Below are positions 35,501 to 44,143 of a DNA stretch of 64,000 bases, one piece after another. Each line of letters begins with the position of its first letter. The first letter of the stretch is position 1. The position numbers and the translations under genes were made by a program. Origin of the DNA: Pseudomonas svalbardensis (lineage in GTDB: Bacteria; Pseudomonadota; Gammaproteobacteria; Pseudomonadales; Pseudomonadaceae); NCBI RefSeq assembly GCF_030053115.1, contig NZ_CP125619.1, forward strand, positions 1,737,001 to 1,801,000, written 5' to 3'. The notes under the pieces are model-generated. The model was given only the letters and a program-made list of their open reading frames with translations, ran no database searches and was not told the DNA's origin.

Positions 35501-38210
35501 GGCGGCCGGCACCGTCACCGGGAGTCAGCCGGGCAACACCGGCGAAACCGCCAGTGGCACGCTGGTCGGTTCGGTCAGCGGCGCGGTCGGTGCAATCACC
35601 TACACCCTGGTCGGCAACGCTACCGGCACCTACGGGCAAATCCTGCTCAATCCCAACGGCACCTACACCTACACGCTGACGTCGGCGCCAAGCACCACGC
35701 CGAACGCCAACGACGGGCCGAACATCCTGAGCGAAAGCTTCACCTACAAAGCCACCGACGCCTTGGGCAACAGCACCACCAGCACCATCGTGGTCAACAT
35801 CGTCGATGACCTGCCGACTGCTCATGCCGACGAGACTTCAGTCGCCGAAGGCGGCATCGTCAGCGGCAACGTGCTGTGGAACGACGTCGGCGGCGCCGAT
35901 GGCCTCGCCGCAGGAGCGGTGCTCGGCGTGCGTGCCGGTTCAGACACCTCCACCCCGGTCATCGGCGGCCTCAACAGCCAAATCAATGGCACCTACGGTT
36001 ACCTGACGCTGGACGCCAACGGCAACGCCGTCTACCACAGCAACCCGAACGCCGTAAGCGGCCCTGGCGCGACCGACGTGTTCACCTACACCCTGCGCGA
36101 TGCCGACGGTGACCAAAGCACCACCACCATCACCATCGACGTGCTCAACAGCTGCATCAGCGCGGTCAGCGACAGCGACGTGACCGTCTACGAAAAAGCC
36201 CTGGATCTCAACAAGGACGGTCAGGATCTGGCGGCGGGCACCGTCACCGGCAGCCAGCCAGACCGCACGGTTGAAACCGCCAGTGGCACTCTGGTCGGCT
36301 CCGTCACCGGTGCCAGCGGTGCGATCACTTACACCCTGGTCGGCAGCGCCACCGGCACCTACGGGCAAATCCTCCTCAATCCCGATGGCTCCTACACTTA
36401 CACGCTGACCTCGGCGCCAAGCACCACGCCGCCCGCCGACGATGGCGAGAATACCCTCAGCGAAAGTTTCACTTACAAAGCCACCGACGCCCTGGGCCAT
36501 TCCACCACCAGCACCATCGTGGTCAAAATCGTCGATGACCTGCCGACTGCCAACCCCGATGCAGCCTCGGTAGCGGAGGGCGGTATCGTCAGTGGCAACG
36601 TGCTGGCGAACGACTTCGGCGACGCCGATGGGGGTGGGGTGGTCGGCGTGCGCGCCGGTTCAGACACCTCGACCTCGGTCATCGGCGGCCTGAACAGCCA
36701 CATCAATGGCACCTACGGTTACCTGACGCTGGATGCAGCGGGCAACGCGGTCTATCACAGCAACCCGGACGCCGTGAACGGTCCCGGTGCGACCGACGTG
36801 TTCACCTACACTTTGCGCGATGGCGATGGTGACGAAAGAACCACCACTATTACTATCGATGTCAGCGACAGCTGCATCAAAGCGCTCAGCGCGTCGCCGA
36901 CCACCTTAAACACCGGTTGGATTGCCAAAGGTGCGGACTTCACCGGCAGCGGAGCGATCAATTTCTACGGCACCAACAACGAGGCGAACCAGGCATTGGC
37001 AAATGTGCGGAACGCCTTTGCCGGCAACGTCGCGACCATGACCGCATTGCTGGTGGTCAGCGGCTATCTGGGCGCTGTCGCCAATGCCAATGATGAGGAC
37101 CGCATCACCGTCAACCTCAAACAGGGTGAAACCCTTAACCTGGATCACAACCTCGCGGGCGGTCACATCGCAATGGAGTACTCCGTCAACGGTGGGGCCT
37201 TCATTGCCATCGCCGACGGCCAGACCATCACTGCCGCAGCGGACGGCACGTACCAGATTCACATCACCAACATCGACATCGATGGTCCGGGCAGCAGCGG
37301 GAAGGGGGCGGAAGACTATCAACTGACCATGACCCTCAACTACGCCGGTGCCCACGACATCACGCCAGATGCCCACGGCACCTACGCTGCCAACGACAGC
37401 CATGGCGGCAGCGACAGCGGTGCCGCGACCATCAGCTATCAGGACGGCCACATCCTCACCGGCACGGCGGGCGATGATGTACTGGTGGCGGGCGCCGGCA
37501 ACAACGAGTTGCACGGCGGCGCCGGCAATGACTTGCTGTACAGCGGTGCGGGCAACAACCTGCTCGACGGTGGCTCCGGCGTCGACACCGCGAGCTATGC
37601 CCACGCTACGGCCGGCGTCACCGTCGATCTGAACCTGCTCACCCCGCAGAACACGGTGGGCGCCGGCACCGACACCCTGACAGCGATCGAAAACCTCACC
37701 GGTTCCAACTTCAACGACTCGCTCACCGGCGACAACCACAGCAACATCATCAACGGCGGCCTGGGTAACGACATGCTCAACGGCGGGGGCGGCGATGACT
37801 TCCTGATCGGCGGCCTGGGCAACAACACCCTCACCGGCGGCAGCGGTGCCGACACCTTCCAGTGGCTCAAAGGCAACAGCGGCCACGACGTGGTCACCGA
37901 CTTCACACCGGGCATCGACAAACTCGACCTGTCGCAACTGCTGCAAGGGGAAAACAGCACCGCGGCGTCGCTGGATGACTACCTGCAATTCAAAGTCACC
38001 GGCAGCGGCGATTCACTGGTCACCAGCATCGACGTCAGCGCCATGGCTGGCGCTGCGCCGAATCAGACCATTGATTTGGCGGGTGTGAACCTGGCCAGCC
38101 ATTACGGCGTAACGCCGGGGGCGGGTGGGGTGATTGCCGGTGGGCACGATACGGCGACGATTATCAACGGGATGCTTAATGACCATTCGTTGAAGGTGGA
38201 TACGGTGTGA
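32517..38210 (+). CDS. LapA/MapA-like giant RTX adhesin
   Basis: A 1897-residue type I secreted adhesin. Residues 1-120 form a retention module (MATLIGIVSKVIGQVFAVAS), with the LapG target TAAG at 115-118. A linker of GDN repeats (171-191) and GGS repeats (192-210) follows. Four full repeats of 243-244 residues and a partial fifth come next, then a beta-rich domain, RTX nonapeptides (GGAGNDLLYSGAGNNLLDGG, GGLGNDMLNGGGGDDFLIGG) and the type I signal. It should be held at the cell surface through LapE until LapG cuts it. P. fluorescens LapA is much longer, so MapA or a LapA variant are both possible. GGAGGA precedes the ATG at 32517. Two extra copies of its 3' end lie downstream. Confidence 0.9.
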   Translation: MATLIGIVSKVIGQVFAVASDGTRRALVEGDRLFAGDQLVTGAEGAVAVHLQNGQELTLGRGSSMEMTPQLLVHQSPHVDTAEAVTPTQAQLTDVEQLQKAIAAGDDPTQTAEATAAGPGSTGAPGALGGGHTFVMLEEVGGRVDPTIGFPTAGFNGIPEFPLERLAGNPDNGDNGDNGDNGDNGDNGDNGAGSGGSGGSGGSGGSGGSGVVPVTPIVPVTPVVPEVPNNPVTLTGLSVAGGELTLNEANLADGSAPNPGALTKTGTFSVSAPDGLTSLTIGGINVISGGVAAGFPQSITTPLGNTLTVTGYNPATGVVSYSYTLNDNETHPAGDGANSITENFDVVATDTDGSTATGQINVNIVDDLPTANPDSTAVAEGGIVSGNVLWNDVGGADGLAAGGAVVGVRAGSDTSTSAVGGLNSQINGTYGYLTLDANGNAVYHSNPNAVSGPGATDTFTYTVRDADGDQSTTTITIDVHNSAITAVSDSDVTVYEKALDLNKDGQDLAPGTVTGSLPSNTGETASGTLVGSVTGATGAITYTLVGSATGTYGQILLNPNGTYTYTLTSPASTTPHANDGANTLSESFTYKATDALGNSTTSTIVVKIVDDQPIAHADSTAVAEGGIVSGNVLWNDVGGADGLAAGGAVIGVRAGSDTSTSAVGGLNSQINGTYGYLTLDANGNAVYHSNPNAVSGPGATDVFTYTLRDADGDQSTTTITIDVLNSCIRAVSDSDVTVYEKALDLNKDGQDLAAGTVTGSQPSNTGETASGTLVGSVSGASGAITYTLVGNATGTYGQILLNPNGTYTYTLTSPASTTPNANDGPNTLSESFTYKATDALGNSTTSTIVVKIVDDLPTAHADETSVAEGGIVSGNVLWNDVGGADGLAAGAVLGVRAGSDTSTPVIGGLNSQINGTYGYLTLDANGNAVYHSNPNAVSGPGATDVFTYTLRDADGDQSTTTITIDVLNSCISAVSDSDVTVYEKALDLNKDGQDLAAGTVTGSQPGNTGETASGTLVGSVSGAVGAITYTLVGNATGTYGQILLNPNGTYTYTLTSAPSTTPNANDGPNILSESFTYKATDALGNSTTSTIVVNIVDDLPTAHADETSVAEGGIVSGNVLWNDVGGADGLAAGAVLGVRAGSDTSTPVIGGLNSQINGTYGYLTLDANGNAVYHSNPNAVSGPGATDVFTYTLRDADGDQSTTTITIDVLNSCISAVSDSDVTVYEKALDLNKDGQDLAAGTVTGSQPDRTVETASGTLVGSVTGASGAITYTLVGSATGTYGQILLNPDGSYTYTLTSAPSTTPPADDGENTLSESFTYKATDALGHSTTSTIVVKIVDDLPTANPDAASVAEGGIVSGNVLANDFGDADGGGVVGVRAGSDTSTSVIGGLNSHINGTYGYLTLDAAGNAVYHSNPDAVNGPGATDVFTYTLRDGDGDERTTTITIDVSDSCIKALSASPTTLNTGWIAKGADFTGSGAINFYGTNNEANQALANVRNAFAGNVATMTALLVVSGYLGAVANANDEDRITVNLKQGETLNLDHNLAGGHIAMEYSVNGGAFIAIADGQTITAAADGTYQIHITNIDIDGPGSSGKGAEDYQLTMTLNYAGAHDITPDAHGTYAANDSHGGSDSGAATISYQDGHILTGTAGDDVLVAGAGNNELHGGAGNDLLYSGAGNNLLDGGSGVDTASYAHATAGVTVDLNLLTPQNTVGAGTDTLTAIENLTGSNFNDSLTGDNHSNIINGGLGNDMLNGGGGDDFLIGGLGNNTLTGGSGADTFQWLKGNSGHDVVTDFTPGIDKLDLSQLLQGENSTAASLDDYLQFKVTGSGDSLVTSIDVSAMAGAAPNQTIDLAGVNLASHYGVTPGAGGVIAGGHDTATIINGMLNDHSLKVDTV
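33027..33147 (+). repeat. in-frame GDN and GGS microsatellites in the adhesin
   Basis: About seven tandem nine-base units coding Gly-Asp-Asn are followed by six-base to nine-base units coding Gly/Ser. They form a flexible linker after the retention module. Copy number could change by slippage without losing the frame. Confidence 0.9.
33609..36890 (+). repeat. tandem 729-732 base repeats in the adhesin
   Basis: Units begin at 33609, 34341, 35073, 35802 and 36531, each opening with V-D-D-x-P-T-A. The unit length is 732, 732, 729 and 729 bases; the difference is one Gly codon. The middle copies are nearly identical over hundreds of bases, which implies recent duplication or gene conversion. The last copy is partial and more diverged. 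Confidence 0.95.
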
Positions 38211-38237
38211 TCGGCTTTTGATTCGAGCCTGAAACGA

Positions 38238-38278
38238 CAAAACCCGCTGCCCGATCAAACGGGGCGGCGGGTTTTTTC
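38238..38278 (+). terminator. adhesin terminator
   Basis: AAAACCCGC-GCCC pairs with GGGGC-GCGGGTTTTTT around an eight-base loop, 28 bases after the adhesin stop. Its sequence differs from the terminators after the two downstream partial copies. Confidence 0.85.
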
Positions 38279-38310
38279 TGTCTGAAAAGATGTGTCGTCG
38301 GTGAGTCAGC

Positions 38311-38381
38311 CTTCGCGAGCAAGCCCGCTCTCATCCTCAGTCTAATTCCTGCGCAAGACACAAGCGGGCTTGCTCGCGAAG
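38311..38381. repeat. REP-like inverted pair
   Basis: CTTCGCGAGCAAGCCCGCTC and its inverse CAAGCGGGCTTGCTCGCGAA lie about 30 bases apart between convergent genes. Confidence 0.8.
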
Positions 38382-38430
38382 GGGCCAGAATGGACACCGA
38401 ATCAATCAGTAAGTGTTACTCAGGCCTCGG

Positions 38431-38790
38431 TCAGCCCGGCAACTCCAGATTATCCAGCACCCGATTCACCGCCAGTTCCCCGAGCATGATCAACTGCGCA
38501 ATCCCCAACACCGTCCGGCGCTGCGGCCCCGGCAACTGGCCGGCGAAGTCCTGGGCGATGGTCTTTGCCGAAGCGAGAGTTTCGCAGGCATCGGTCAACA
38601 GTTCCTCGTTTTTTGTGTCCGCGGTCACGGCATACATCCCGCGGGTTTTACGTGGGGGCGGCGTGGAGCCGGGCGGGCAGAGGTAGTGGTCGAGCGCGCG
38701 GTCAGCGGCTTCGTGGAGTTTTTTCGAATCGAGGGATTCGTAGGGGGAGGTGGGGGCGGTTTCGGGCGGGTTGGGTGTGGGTTTGAACAT
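38431..38790 (-). CDS. DUF6124-like small protein
   Basis: A 119-residue protein beginning MFKPTPNPPETAPTSPYESL, followed by SKKLHEAADRALDHYLCPP, a Pseudomonas-specific family I know as DUF6124. The C-terminal half is helical (TLASAKTIAQDFAGQL, IAQLIMLGELAVNRVLDN). No signal peptide or membrane segment is present. The function is unknown. The ATG at 38790 has AGGAGC upstream. It stands alone between the adhesin and a dispersed repeat, and probably predates the rearrangement next to it. Confidence 0.75.
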   Translation of the reverse strand: MFKPTPNPPETAPTSPYESLDSKKLHEAADRALDHYLCPPGSTPPPRKTRGMYAVTADTKNEELLTDACETLASAKTIAQDFAGQLPGPQRRTVLGIAQLIMLGELAVNRVLDNLELPG

Positions 38791-38879
38791 GGAGAAGCTC
38801 CTACAAAGTGGAGCCACTAAAACCTGTCGCTAAACAGATAAAGGTGGCGGCTGGACGCAGGTTAGCGAACCGGGTGTAG

Positions 38880-39130
38880 GCGCCCGGCAGACCCGAAGGT
38901 CTCCCACGCACAGCCGCCATGACACCAATCGCAATCAGGAGATCTGCGATGGAGTTTGGAGCGCTGATGCGCCTACATAGAATCAGGTCGCTAAACCCGA
39001 TCGCTGATTCGTCAGCGACCGGACCACAATAGAGCCCACCCCCACGGCGCACAAGCCGGCGGATTCTGGCGTATCTGTAGGCAATGGCGCAAGGATGTGT
39101 AGCCTGGAAGGCGTGTCTGGAAGTGTTTTT
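38880..39130. repeat. dispersed repeat R1 (pair of R2)
   Basis: About 250 bases align with 45128-45335 (shared blocks such as CCCACGCACA, GGAGTTTGGAGCGCTG and CAGCGACCGG). A short antisense frame runs through both (GLYCGPVADESAI in one copy, GLYCLPVAGEPAI in the other), which I recall as a spurious ORF of a widespread P. fluorescens intergenic repeat. No gene is called. Confidence 0.65.
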
Positions 39131-39243
39131 AAACGCCATAGCTTAAAAGCAATAGATCACAGCCCCCGGCAACTCCAGCAGGATCAAATGCAATCCGCTG
39201 TATGAACTGTCGCAGGCTGCGATCTTTTTAAACGCTCAATATT

Positions 39244-39263
39244 AAATAGATCCGTCCCCTTAT
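39244..39263 (+). repeat. junction motif copy 1
   Basis: AAATAGATCCGTCCCCTTAT directly precedes the partial adhesin copy that begins at 39268. Related copies are at 39994, 44121 and 45391. Confidence 0.7.
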
Positions 39264-39267
39264 CCTT

Positions 39268-39774
39268 TCCAACTTCAACGATTCCCTGACGGGCGATAAC
39301 CACAGCAACATCATCAACGGCGGCTTGGGTAACGACATGCTCAACGGCGGGGGCGGCGATGACTTCCTCATCGGCGGCCTGGGCAACAACACCCTCACCG
39401 GCGGCAGCGGTGCCGACACCTTCCAGTGGCTCAAAGGCAACAGCGGCCACGACGTGGTCACCGACTTCACGCCGGGCATCGACAAACTCGACCTGTCGCA
39501 ACTGCTGCAAGGGGAAAACAGCACTGCGGCGTCGCTGGATGATTACCTGCACTTCAAAGTTACCGGCAGTGGCGATTCACTGGTCACCAGCATCGACGTC
39601 AGCGCCATGGCTGGCGCCGCGCCGAATCAGACCATTGACCTGGCGGGTGTGAACCTTGCCAGCCATTACGGCGTAACGCCGGGGGCGGGTGGGGTGATTG
39701 CGGGGGAGCACGATACGGCGACCATCATCAACGGGATGCTCAATGACCATTCGTTGAAGGTGGATACGGTGTGA
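39268..39774 (+). pseudogene. displaced adhesin 3' end, copy B
   Basis: This stretch repeats the last 500 bases or so of the adhesin gene, from TTCCAACTTCAACGA to the stop. It encodes the last RTX units (GGLGNDMLNGGGGDDFLIGG), the F-Q-W-L-K-G-N-S-G-H-D region and the type I secretion signal ending HSLKVDTV. The first 30 bases are more diverged than the rest. There is no ribosome site or native start; an ATG at 39325 could give 149 residues. It is best read as a displaced 3' cassette. Confidence 0.85.
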
Positions 39775-39784
39775 TCTGAAATGA

Positions 39785-39823
39785 CAAAACCCGTCATTCC
39801 TGTGGAAAGGGATGGCGGGTTTT
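39785..39823 (+). terminator. terminator after adhesin copy B
   Basis: ACAAAACCCGTCATTCC pairs with GGATGGCGGGTTTTGT, one base variant of the terminator after copy C but unlike that of the full-length adhesin. Confidence 0.75.
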
Positions 39824-39993
39824 GTGGTGTTTGTGGGTTCGTCGTTCAGTTCGGAATCCATCCCTCACCCTAACCCTCTCCCAGAGGGAGAGGGGACTGA
39901 CCGTGCGTGGCTCAAGTTATGAAACAACTCAAAAACCTGAGTTTCACGCGATTTTTCAGGTCGGTGTAACTCGACCAAACAACTTGGGCCGGT

Positions 39994-40013
39994 AAATAAA
40001 TGCGTTCCCTTTT
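39994..40013 (+). repeat. junction motif copy 2
   Basis: AAATAAATGCGTTCCCTTTT, the most divergent of the four copies, lies between adhesin copy B and the 1060-residue Ig-like gene. Confidence 0.5.
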
Positions 40014-40164
40014 CCTCCGAGCCGTCAAACCCGATCACGAATGAGTCGTGACGGGCGTGAGGATAGGGAGTGAGGGCGGGGCAGTCAATCGGCGCAAGGC
40101 CGGATATAGCTGCGTTGCCTGTAGGCATCTTCCGGACCTGACACCGATCCCGTAGGAACTGAAC

Positions 40165-40230
40165 TGCCGAAGGCTGCGATCTTTTGATCTTGCCAAAAAA
40201 ATAAAGATAAAAAGACCGCAGCCTTCGGCA
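40165..40230. repeat. inverted repeat CTGCCGAAGGCTGCGATCTT
   Basis: CTGCCGAAGGCTGCGATCTT and its inverse AAAGACCGCAGCCTTCGGCA flank a 25-base A-rich spacer. It could act as a terminator for the Ig-like gene that ends at 40310. A relative of one arm is at about 39205-39230. Confidence 0.65.
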
Positions 40231-40309
40231 ACTTATACCTTGCTTTTTTTCAGTTTGTTAAATAAATATGTCAACTGTTTCCTAGCTGTTATAAAAATTT
40301 AAATTTCAT

Positions 40310-43300
40310 TTAACGTGCTCTTAGTCCCAAATAAATACGCAGAGGTCGATCGCCGGCATAAACGTATGAATACGTAAAAGTCAGCTGTCGGTAATCAAAC
40401 AAGCATATCGCAGATGTTGGAGTAGCTTCGCCTAACTTCATTGGGAAGTACTGGGTGCCGGGTGTTTTTGAAGCGAAGTGCTTAAAGAGAATATCCACGC
40501 TGGGACGACTTTGCCCTAGGCGTGTGGATATCAGATTATTATTTTGTAGCCAACTCAAATATCCAGATATTGCTCCAGTTGGGCCCTGAATCAAATCGTA
40601 TTCTTTTTTGTCTACAACTACGGTAAAAGTTCTCTGTTGCCCAGTTCCGTCTCGCGCAGTAATGACTGCTGAGCCGTTTCTAATACCAGTTACTAAACAT
40701 GCGTTCCCAGATGGTGTCACTCGGGCAACGTTAATGTTGGAAGAACTATAGCTGTAATTGGGGGTTCCCTGTGTTGGGCTACGAGTATAAGTCACATCCA
40801 CATAGGGATGTCGTAGAGTAAAGAATGAAGAATATATGCAGTCATCAATTAAAGTCACTGGGCGTTCATCAAAAATAAATTCCTTGGCGACAGTAAGGGT
40901 GCGCGCCGCCGAGGTGGCGCCCGAGCCATACATCGCCTTGGCCGTGAAACTGTGCGCCGCGACGGTCAGCCCGGATACGTTCAAGGTCCAGATGCCGGTG
41001 GTTGCATCTGCAACCGGTTGACCTTTCGACACGGTGCCATCCAGCACATCGACCTTCTGCCCCTTGGCCGCCGCGCCGGTCAGGATCACCGTGGTCTCGA
41101 CGGTGGTGCCGCCATTGGGAATTTCGACGTTGCTGGGCGAGCCCTTGAGCGAGGTGATGGTCGGTGCCGTTGCGGCGGTCACCGTCAGGGTGCGCGCCGC
41201 CGAGGTGGCGCCCGAGCCATACAGCGCCTTGGCCGTGAAACTGTGCGCCGCGACGGTCAGCCCGGATACGGTCAAGGTCCAGATGCCCGTGGTTGCATTC
41301 GCAACCGGTTGACCTTTCGACACAGTGCCATCCAGCACATCGACCTTCTGCCCCTTGGCCGCCGCGCCGGTCAGGATCACCGTGGTCTCGACGGTGGTGC
41401 CGCCATTGGGGATTTCGACGTTGCTGGGTGAGCCCTTGAGCGAGGTGATGGTCGGTGCGGTTGCGGCGGTCACCGTCAGGGTGCGCGCCGCCGAGGTGGC
41501 GCCCGAGCCATACATCGCCTTGGCCGTGAAACTGTGCGCCGCGACGGTCAGCCCGGATACGTTCAAGGTCCAGATGCCGGTGGTTGCATCTGCAACCGGT
41601 TGACCTTTCGACACGGTGCCATCCAGCACATCGACCTTCTGCCCCTTGGCCGCCGCGCCGGTCAGGATCACCGTGGTCTCGACGGTGGTGCCGCCATTGG
41701 GAATTTCGACGTTGCTGGGTGAGCCCTTGAGCGAGGTGATGGTCGGTGCCGTTGCAGCGGTCACCGTCAGTGTTCGCACATTGGAGAAGGTATCAGCGCT
41801 ATACAGGGATTTTGCGTACAACCGACGAGCTCCCTGCGGCACGGTGATGGTGTGTTCCCAGATCCCCGTTGTCGCGTTGGCGGTAGCAATCCCCTTGGAC
41901 ACCGCGCTCGCGCCGCTGCCGTCAAAAATCTCGACTTGCAGCCCAGTGCTGGCGGTGCCGCGCAGCGTCAGCGTTGTGCTGACAGTCTGACTCGCCTCAG
42001 GCACTTCGTTGCCAGCCGTATCCAGTACGTTGTCCAGTGTCGGGACAACCAACATCACTGCCTTGATGGTGTAAACCCGATCCGGAAACACCGTGGCCGT
42101 GGCCGGGTTGTTGCTCTTGTCCAGCGACACCTTGAACTTGATTGTCAGCGTGGTGCCGTGTCCGAGTTGCTTGAGATAGCTGTTGGCCAGCGCGGTGGCC
42201 CAGAATCCTTGACTGATCCAGGTGGCGTTGACCCGGGCCGGGAGGCCATTCCACAGCGTCAGGTTGTGCGCCGTACCGTCCGCCTTCTTGCCTTCCAGGC
42301 TCAGCCAGCACGGCTGGTCCGCTTCGATCAGCGTGTGGAGCAGAGCGTGAATGGTCGCGTTGTTGCTGCCAAGCGCCATCAAGTCCAGAAAGTTGTTGGC
42401 GTCGGCTTCGACGATCTTTGGCGGGATCAGCGCCGTCGCCGGCAGCGTCAGGATGTTCAGCAGCAAAGGCAATGAGGGGGTGGGTTTGCCGTCGCGTTCG
42501 ACCACGTAGGTGACAGTCACCTGTTTGCCCAGGCTGTAGGCCAGCACCGAGCGCGGCACGGCGATCTCCAGTCCGGCGCTGACCAGCCGCTGCGGGCTGG
42601 TGTAGGAGCCCGCCACCGGTGTGCCGGCCGCGCCTTGCCAGATCACGCTCAGCTTGTCGGCGGGCAGCAGCGAGCCCTGCGGCACCAGCACCCGGACTTC
42701 CGGCTCGGTCGGGCTGAAGTTGGTGCCGGTCATGCCCTTGACGGTCGGGGCCGACAGGTCAAGTCGGTCGAGATGAATGTCCAGCCGCTTCTCCGGGGAT
42801 TTGACCCGGTTGCCCAACTGATCGACGACATAGAACTCGGCCACCGCACTTGGGTTGTCGCCCGCCTTCTGGAACGTGTCGGTGAACAGTTTGTGGGTGA
42901 TCGGCGCCGTGCCGTCGGGGACGTCGAACCTGACCTGGGTGTCGCCCAACAGAAATTCGATGCGGTCGTGGTTGCGCCGGTTGGCATAGGTGAACCCAAA
43001 CTCCACCCCTTGCGCCGCCCGTGCGGCGCTGACGCCGTCCTTGAGCACGTCGGCCGGGATCACCAGATCCAGGTTGTCCACAGGCCGTAGGTGATACAGC
43101 ACCAGCAGATCCCGAGAGGGTTCGGAGTTCCCCCCGACACGGGTGACCACGTAATGCAGACGGTTGACGCCATGCATCAAATTCCCGTGTGGCAGGTACA
43201 GACGCTGGCGCAGCGTTTCCTCCCCCGGCTTGACGGTCTGGCCTGCTCCTGGGACGAGATCGCCGTTGCAATACAAATCCACGCGATCATCGGCCGCCAT

Positions 43301-43492
43301 GATCCAGGAGCGCAATCGCAGCTCGGTCCAGGGATCGACCAGGCATTCAAGGCCCTGGGCCTGGCCATCATAAAGGGCTTTGGGAATGCCGCCGTGGGCG
43401 ATGTCGGCAGGTTTCACCGGGGACACCCAGCCCTGGATGATTACGGGAAAAAGCACAAACAATTCGCTAAACGCGGCGGACTGGATATCCAT
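40310..43492 (-). CDS. large Ig-like repeat protein with variable AT-rich C-terminus (1060 aa)
   Basis: No signal peptide is visible. The N-terminal 560 residues are beta-rich and of no known family (PHGNLMHGVNRLHYVVTRVG, FTYANRRNHDRIEFLLGDTQ). About 600-910 contain three near-identical 97-residue Ig-like repeats (PTITSLKGSPSNVEIPNGGT). A Big_2-like domain (INVARVTPSGNACLVTGIRN) is followed by a 100-residue tail with no relation to that of its homologue at 46046-48469. The tail and Big_2 region (about 40310-40880) are AT-rich, unlike the GC-rich body. The gene is convergent with adhesin copy B and lies just downstream of a lapD fragment. The role is unknown; a surface or contact-dependent effector is possible. 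AGGAGAAC precedes two ATGs (43495 and 43492); spacing favours the second. Confidence 0.7.
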   Translation of the reverse strand: MDIQSAAFSELFVLFPVIIQGWVSPVKPADIAHGGIPKALYDGQAQGLECLVDPWTELRLRSWIMAADDRVDLYCNGDLVPGAGQTVKPGEETLRQRLYLPHGNLMHGVNRLHYVVTRVGGNSEPSRDLLVLYHLRPVDNLDLVIPADVLKDGVSAARAAQGVEFGFTYANRRNHDRIEFLLGDTQVRFDVPDGTAPITHKLFTDTFQKAGDNPSAVAEFYVVDQLGNRVKSPEKRLDIHLDRLDLSAPTVKGMTGTNFSPTEPEVRVLVPQGSLLPADKLSVIWQGAAGTPVAGSYTSPQRLVSAGLEIAVPRSVLAYSLGKQVTVTYVVERDGKPTPSLPLLLNILTLPATALIPPKIVEADANNFLDLMALGSNNATIHALLHTLIEADQPCWLSLEGKKADGTAHNLTLWNGLPARVNATWISQGFWATALANSYLKQLGHGTTLTIKFKVSLDKSNNPATATVFPDRVYTIKAVMLVVPTLDNVLDTAGNEVPEASQTVSTTLTLRGTASTGLQVEIFDGSGASAVSKGIATANATTGIWEHTITVPQGARRLYAKSLYSADTFSNVRTLTVTAATAPTITSLKGSPSNVEIPNGGTTVETTVILTGAAAKGQKVDVLDGTVSKGQPVADATTGIWTLNVSGLTVAAHSFTAKAMYGSGATSAARTLTVTAATAPTITSLKGSPSNVEIPNGGTTVETTVILTGAAAKGQKVDVLDGTVSKGQPVANATTGIWTLTVSGLTVAAHSFTAKALYGSGATSAARTLTVTAATAPTITSLKGSPSNVEIPNGGTTVETTVILTGAAAKGQKVDVLDGTVSKGQPVADATTGIWTLNVSGLTVAAHSFTAKAMYGSGATSAARTLTVAKEFIFDERPVTLIDDCIYSSFFTLRHPYVDVTYTRSPTQGTPNYSYSSSNINVARVTPSGNACLVTGIRNGSAVITARDGTGQQRTFTVVVDKKEYDLIQGPTGAISGYLSWLQNNNLISTRLGQSRPSVDILFKHFASKTPGTQYFPMKLGEATPTSAICLFDYRQLTFTYSYVYAGDRPLRIYLGLRAR
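40893..41765 (-). repeat. three tandem 291-base Ig-like repeats
   Basis: Units of exactly 291 bases (97 residues) at about 40893-41183, 41184-41474 and 41475-41765 differ by only a few bases. The identity implies recent amplification and allows copy-number change in frame. Confidence 0.9.
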
Positions 43493-43622
43493 CATGTTCT
43501 CCTGGAAGGTGACCGGCCCTGAGTCTTCTCGGGACGCGGGTTCATCACACACCAGGCTGGGAAGACTGACTACTGTCAGATCTGACAGGTAGGCGTGACT
43601 TTCAGACGAACGGTCATACCCC

Positions 43623-44118
43623 TTACATCGGCTCCGGCGGCCCAATCAAACGTCCCATCACCCCAAACAATCCCAACTCTCTGATCACCTCCAGTTCCCC
43701 TTTGGTTTCGACCATCTCCGCAATCAACGGCAAATCAATGCTGTTGGTCGCCCGAAAAATTGCCTCGATGAACAGCTTTTTATCACTCTGCTCATCAATG
43801 TGACGGATGTACGCACCGTCGATTTTCAAGTAAGCCAGCCCCAGTTGAGTCAGGTTGCCGATCTGGCCGAAGCTGCCGCCGAAATGCTGCAGGCCGATGC
43901 GGTAACCGGTGTTGAGCAGGCTGTGGCTCAGGCGTTGCAGTTCTTCCTGAGGCGGCAGTTGGCGCTCGTCGATCTCCAGAATCAGCAACGGCGCGAGTTC
44001 GGGCAGCGATTCGAGCATGTCGAGGATGTGTTGCAGCTGCGCTGGATCGCGCAGGGTGCTGCCGGACAGGCTTAACGCCAGGGGCCAACGATTGACGATG
44101 AGGTAGTCGAGGGTGGCT
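43623..44118 (-). pseudogene. truncated duplicate of the lapD 3' end
   Basis: These 496 bases match the lapD gene from its stop (48595) to 49090, that is residues about 483-646 of the EAL-like domain, with only scattered differences. The match ends abruptly at 44118, where junction motif copy 3 and adhesin copy C begin. A frame can run upstream antisense through copy C, but no native start or N-terminal domains exist. The 3' flank up to the Ig-like gene also resembles that of lapD (TGACAGGT and AGACGAACGGTC). Confidence 0.9.
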
Positions 44119-44120
44119 GA

Positions 44121-44143
44121 TAAGTAGATGCGTCCCCTTTTCC
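44121..44143 (+). repeat. junction motif copy 3
   Basis: TAAGTAGATGCGTCCCCTTT sits exactly between the broken lapD duplicate and adhesin copy C. Its ATG opens the frame that runs into copy C. Confidence 0.75.

Larger units (their letters stand above)
39775..40309. other. gene-free spacer between copy B and the Ig-like gene
   Basis: It contains the terminator of copy B, a CCTCACCCTAACCCTCTCCC repeat (about 39862-39903), junction motif copy 2 (39994-40013) and an inverted repeat at 40165-40230. A short antisense frame at 39865-40128 is composed of repeat sequence and is not called as a gene. Confidence 0.5.

Noticed and set aside
36906..37988. 360-codon frame antisense to the adhesin RTX region
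   Set aside because: Shadow of the RTX repeats; the same shadow appears opposite copies B and C.
38801..39139. Antisense small gene GLYCGPVADES type, also at 45011-45343
   Set aside because: It lies in dispersed repeats R1/R2, varies in ends and frame, and lacks a ribosome site.
40893..41765. Possible mobile insertions in the Ig-like gene
   Set aside because: The 291-base units stay in frame and encode Ig-like domains, so they are protein repeats.
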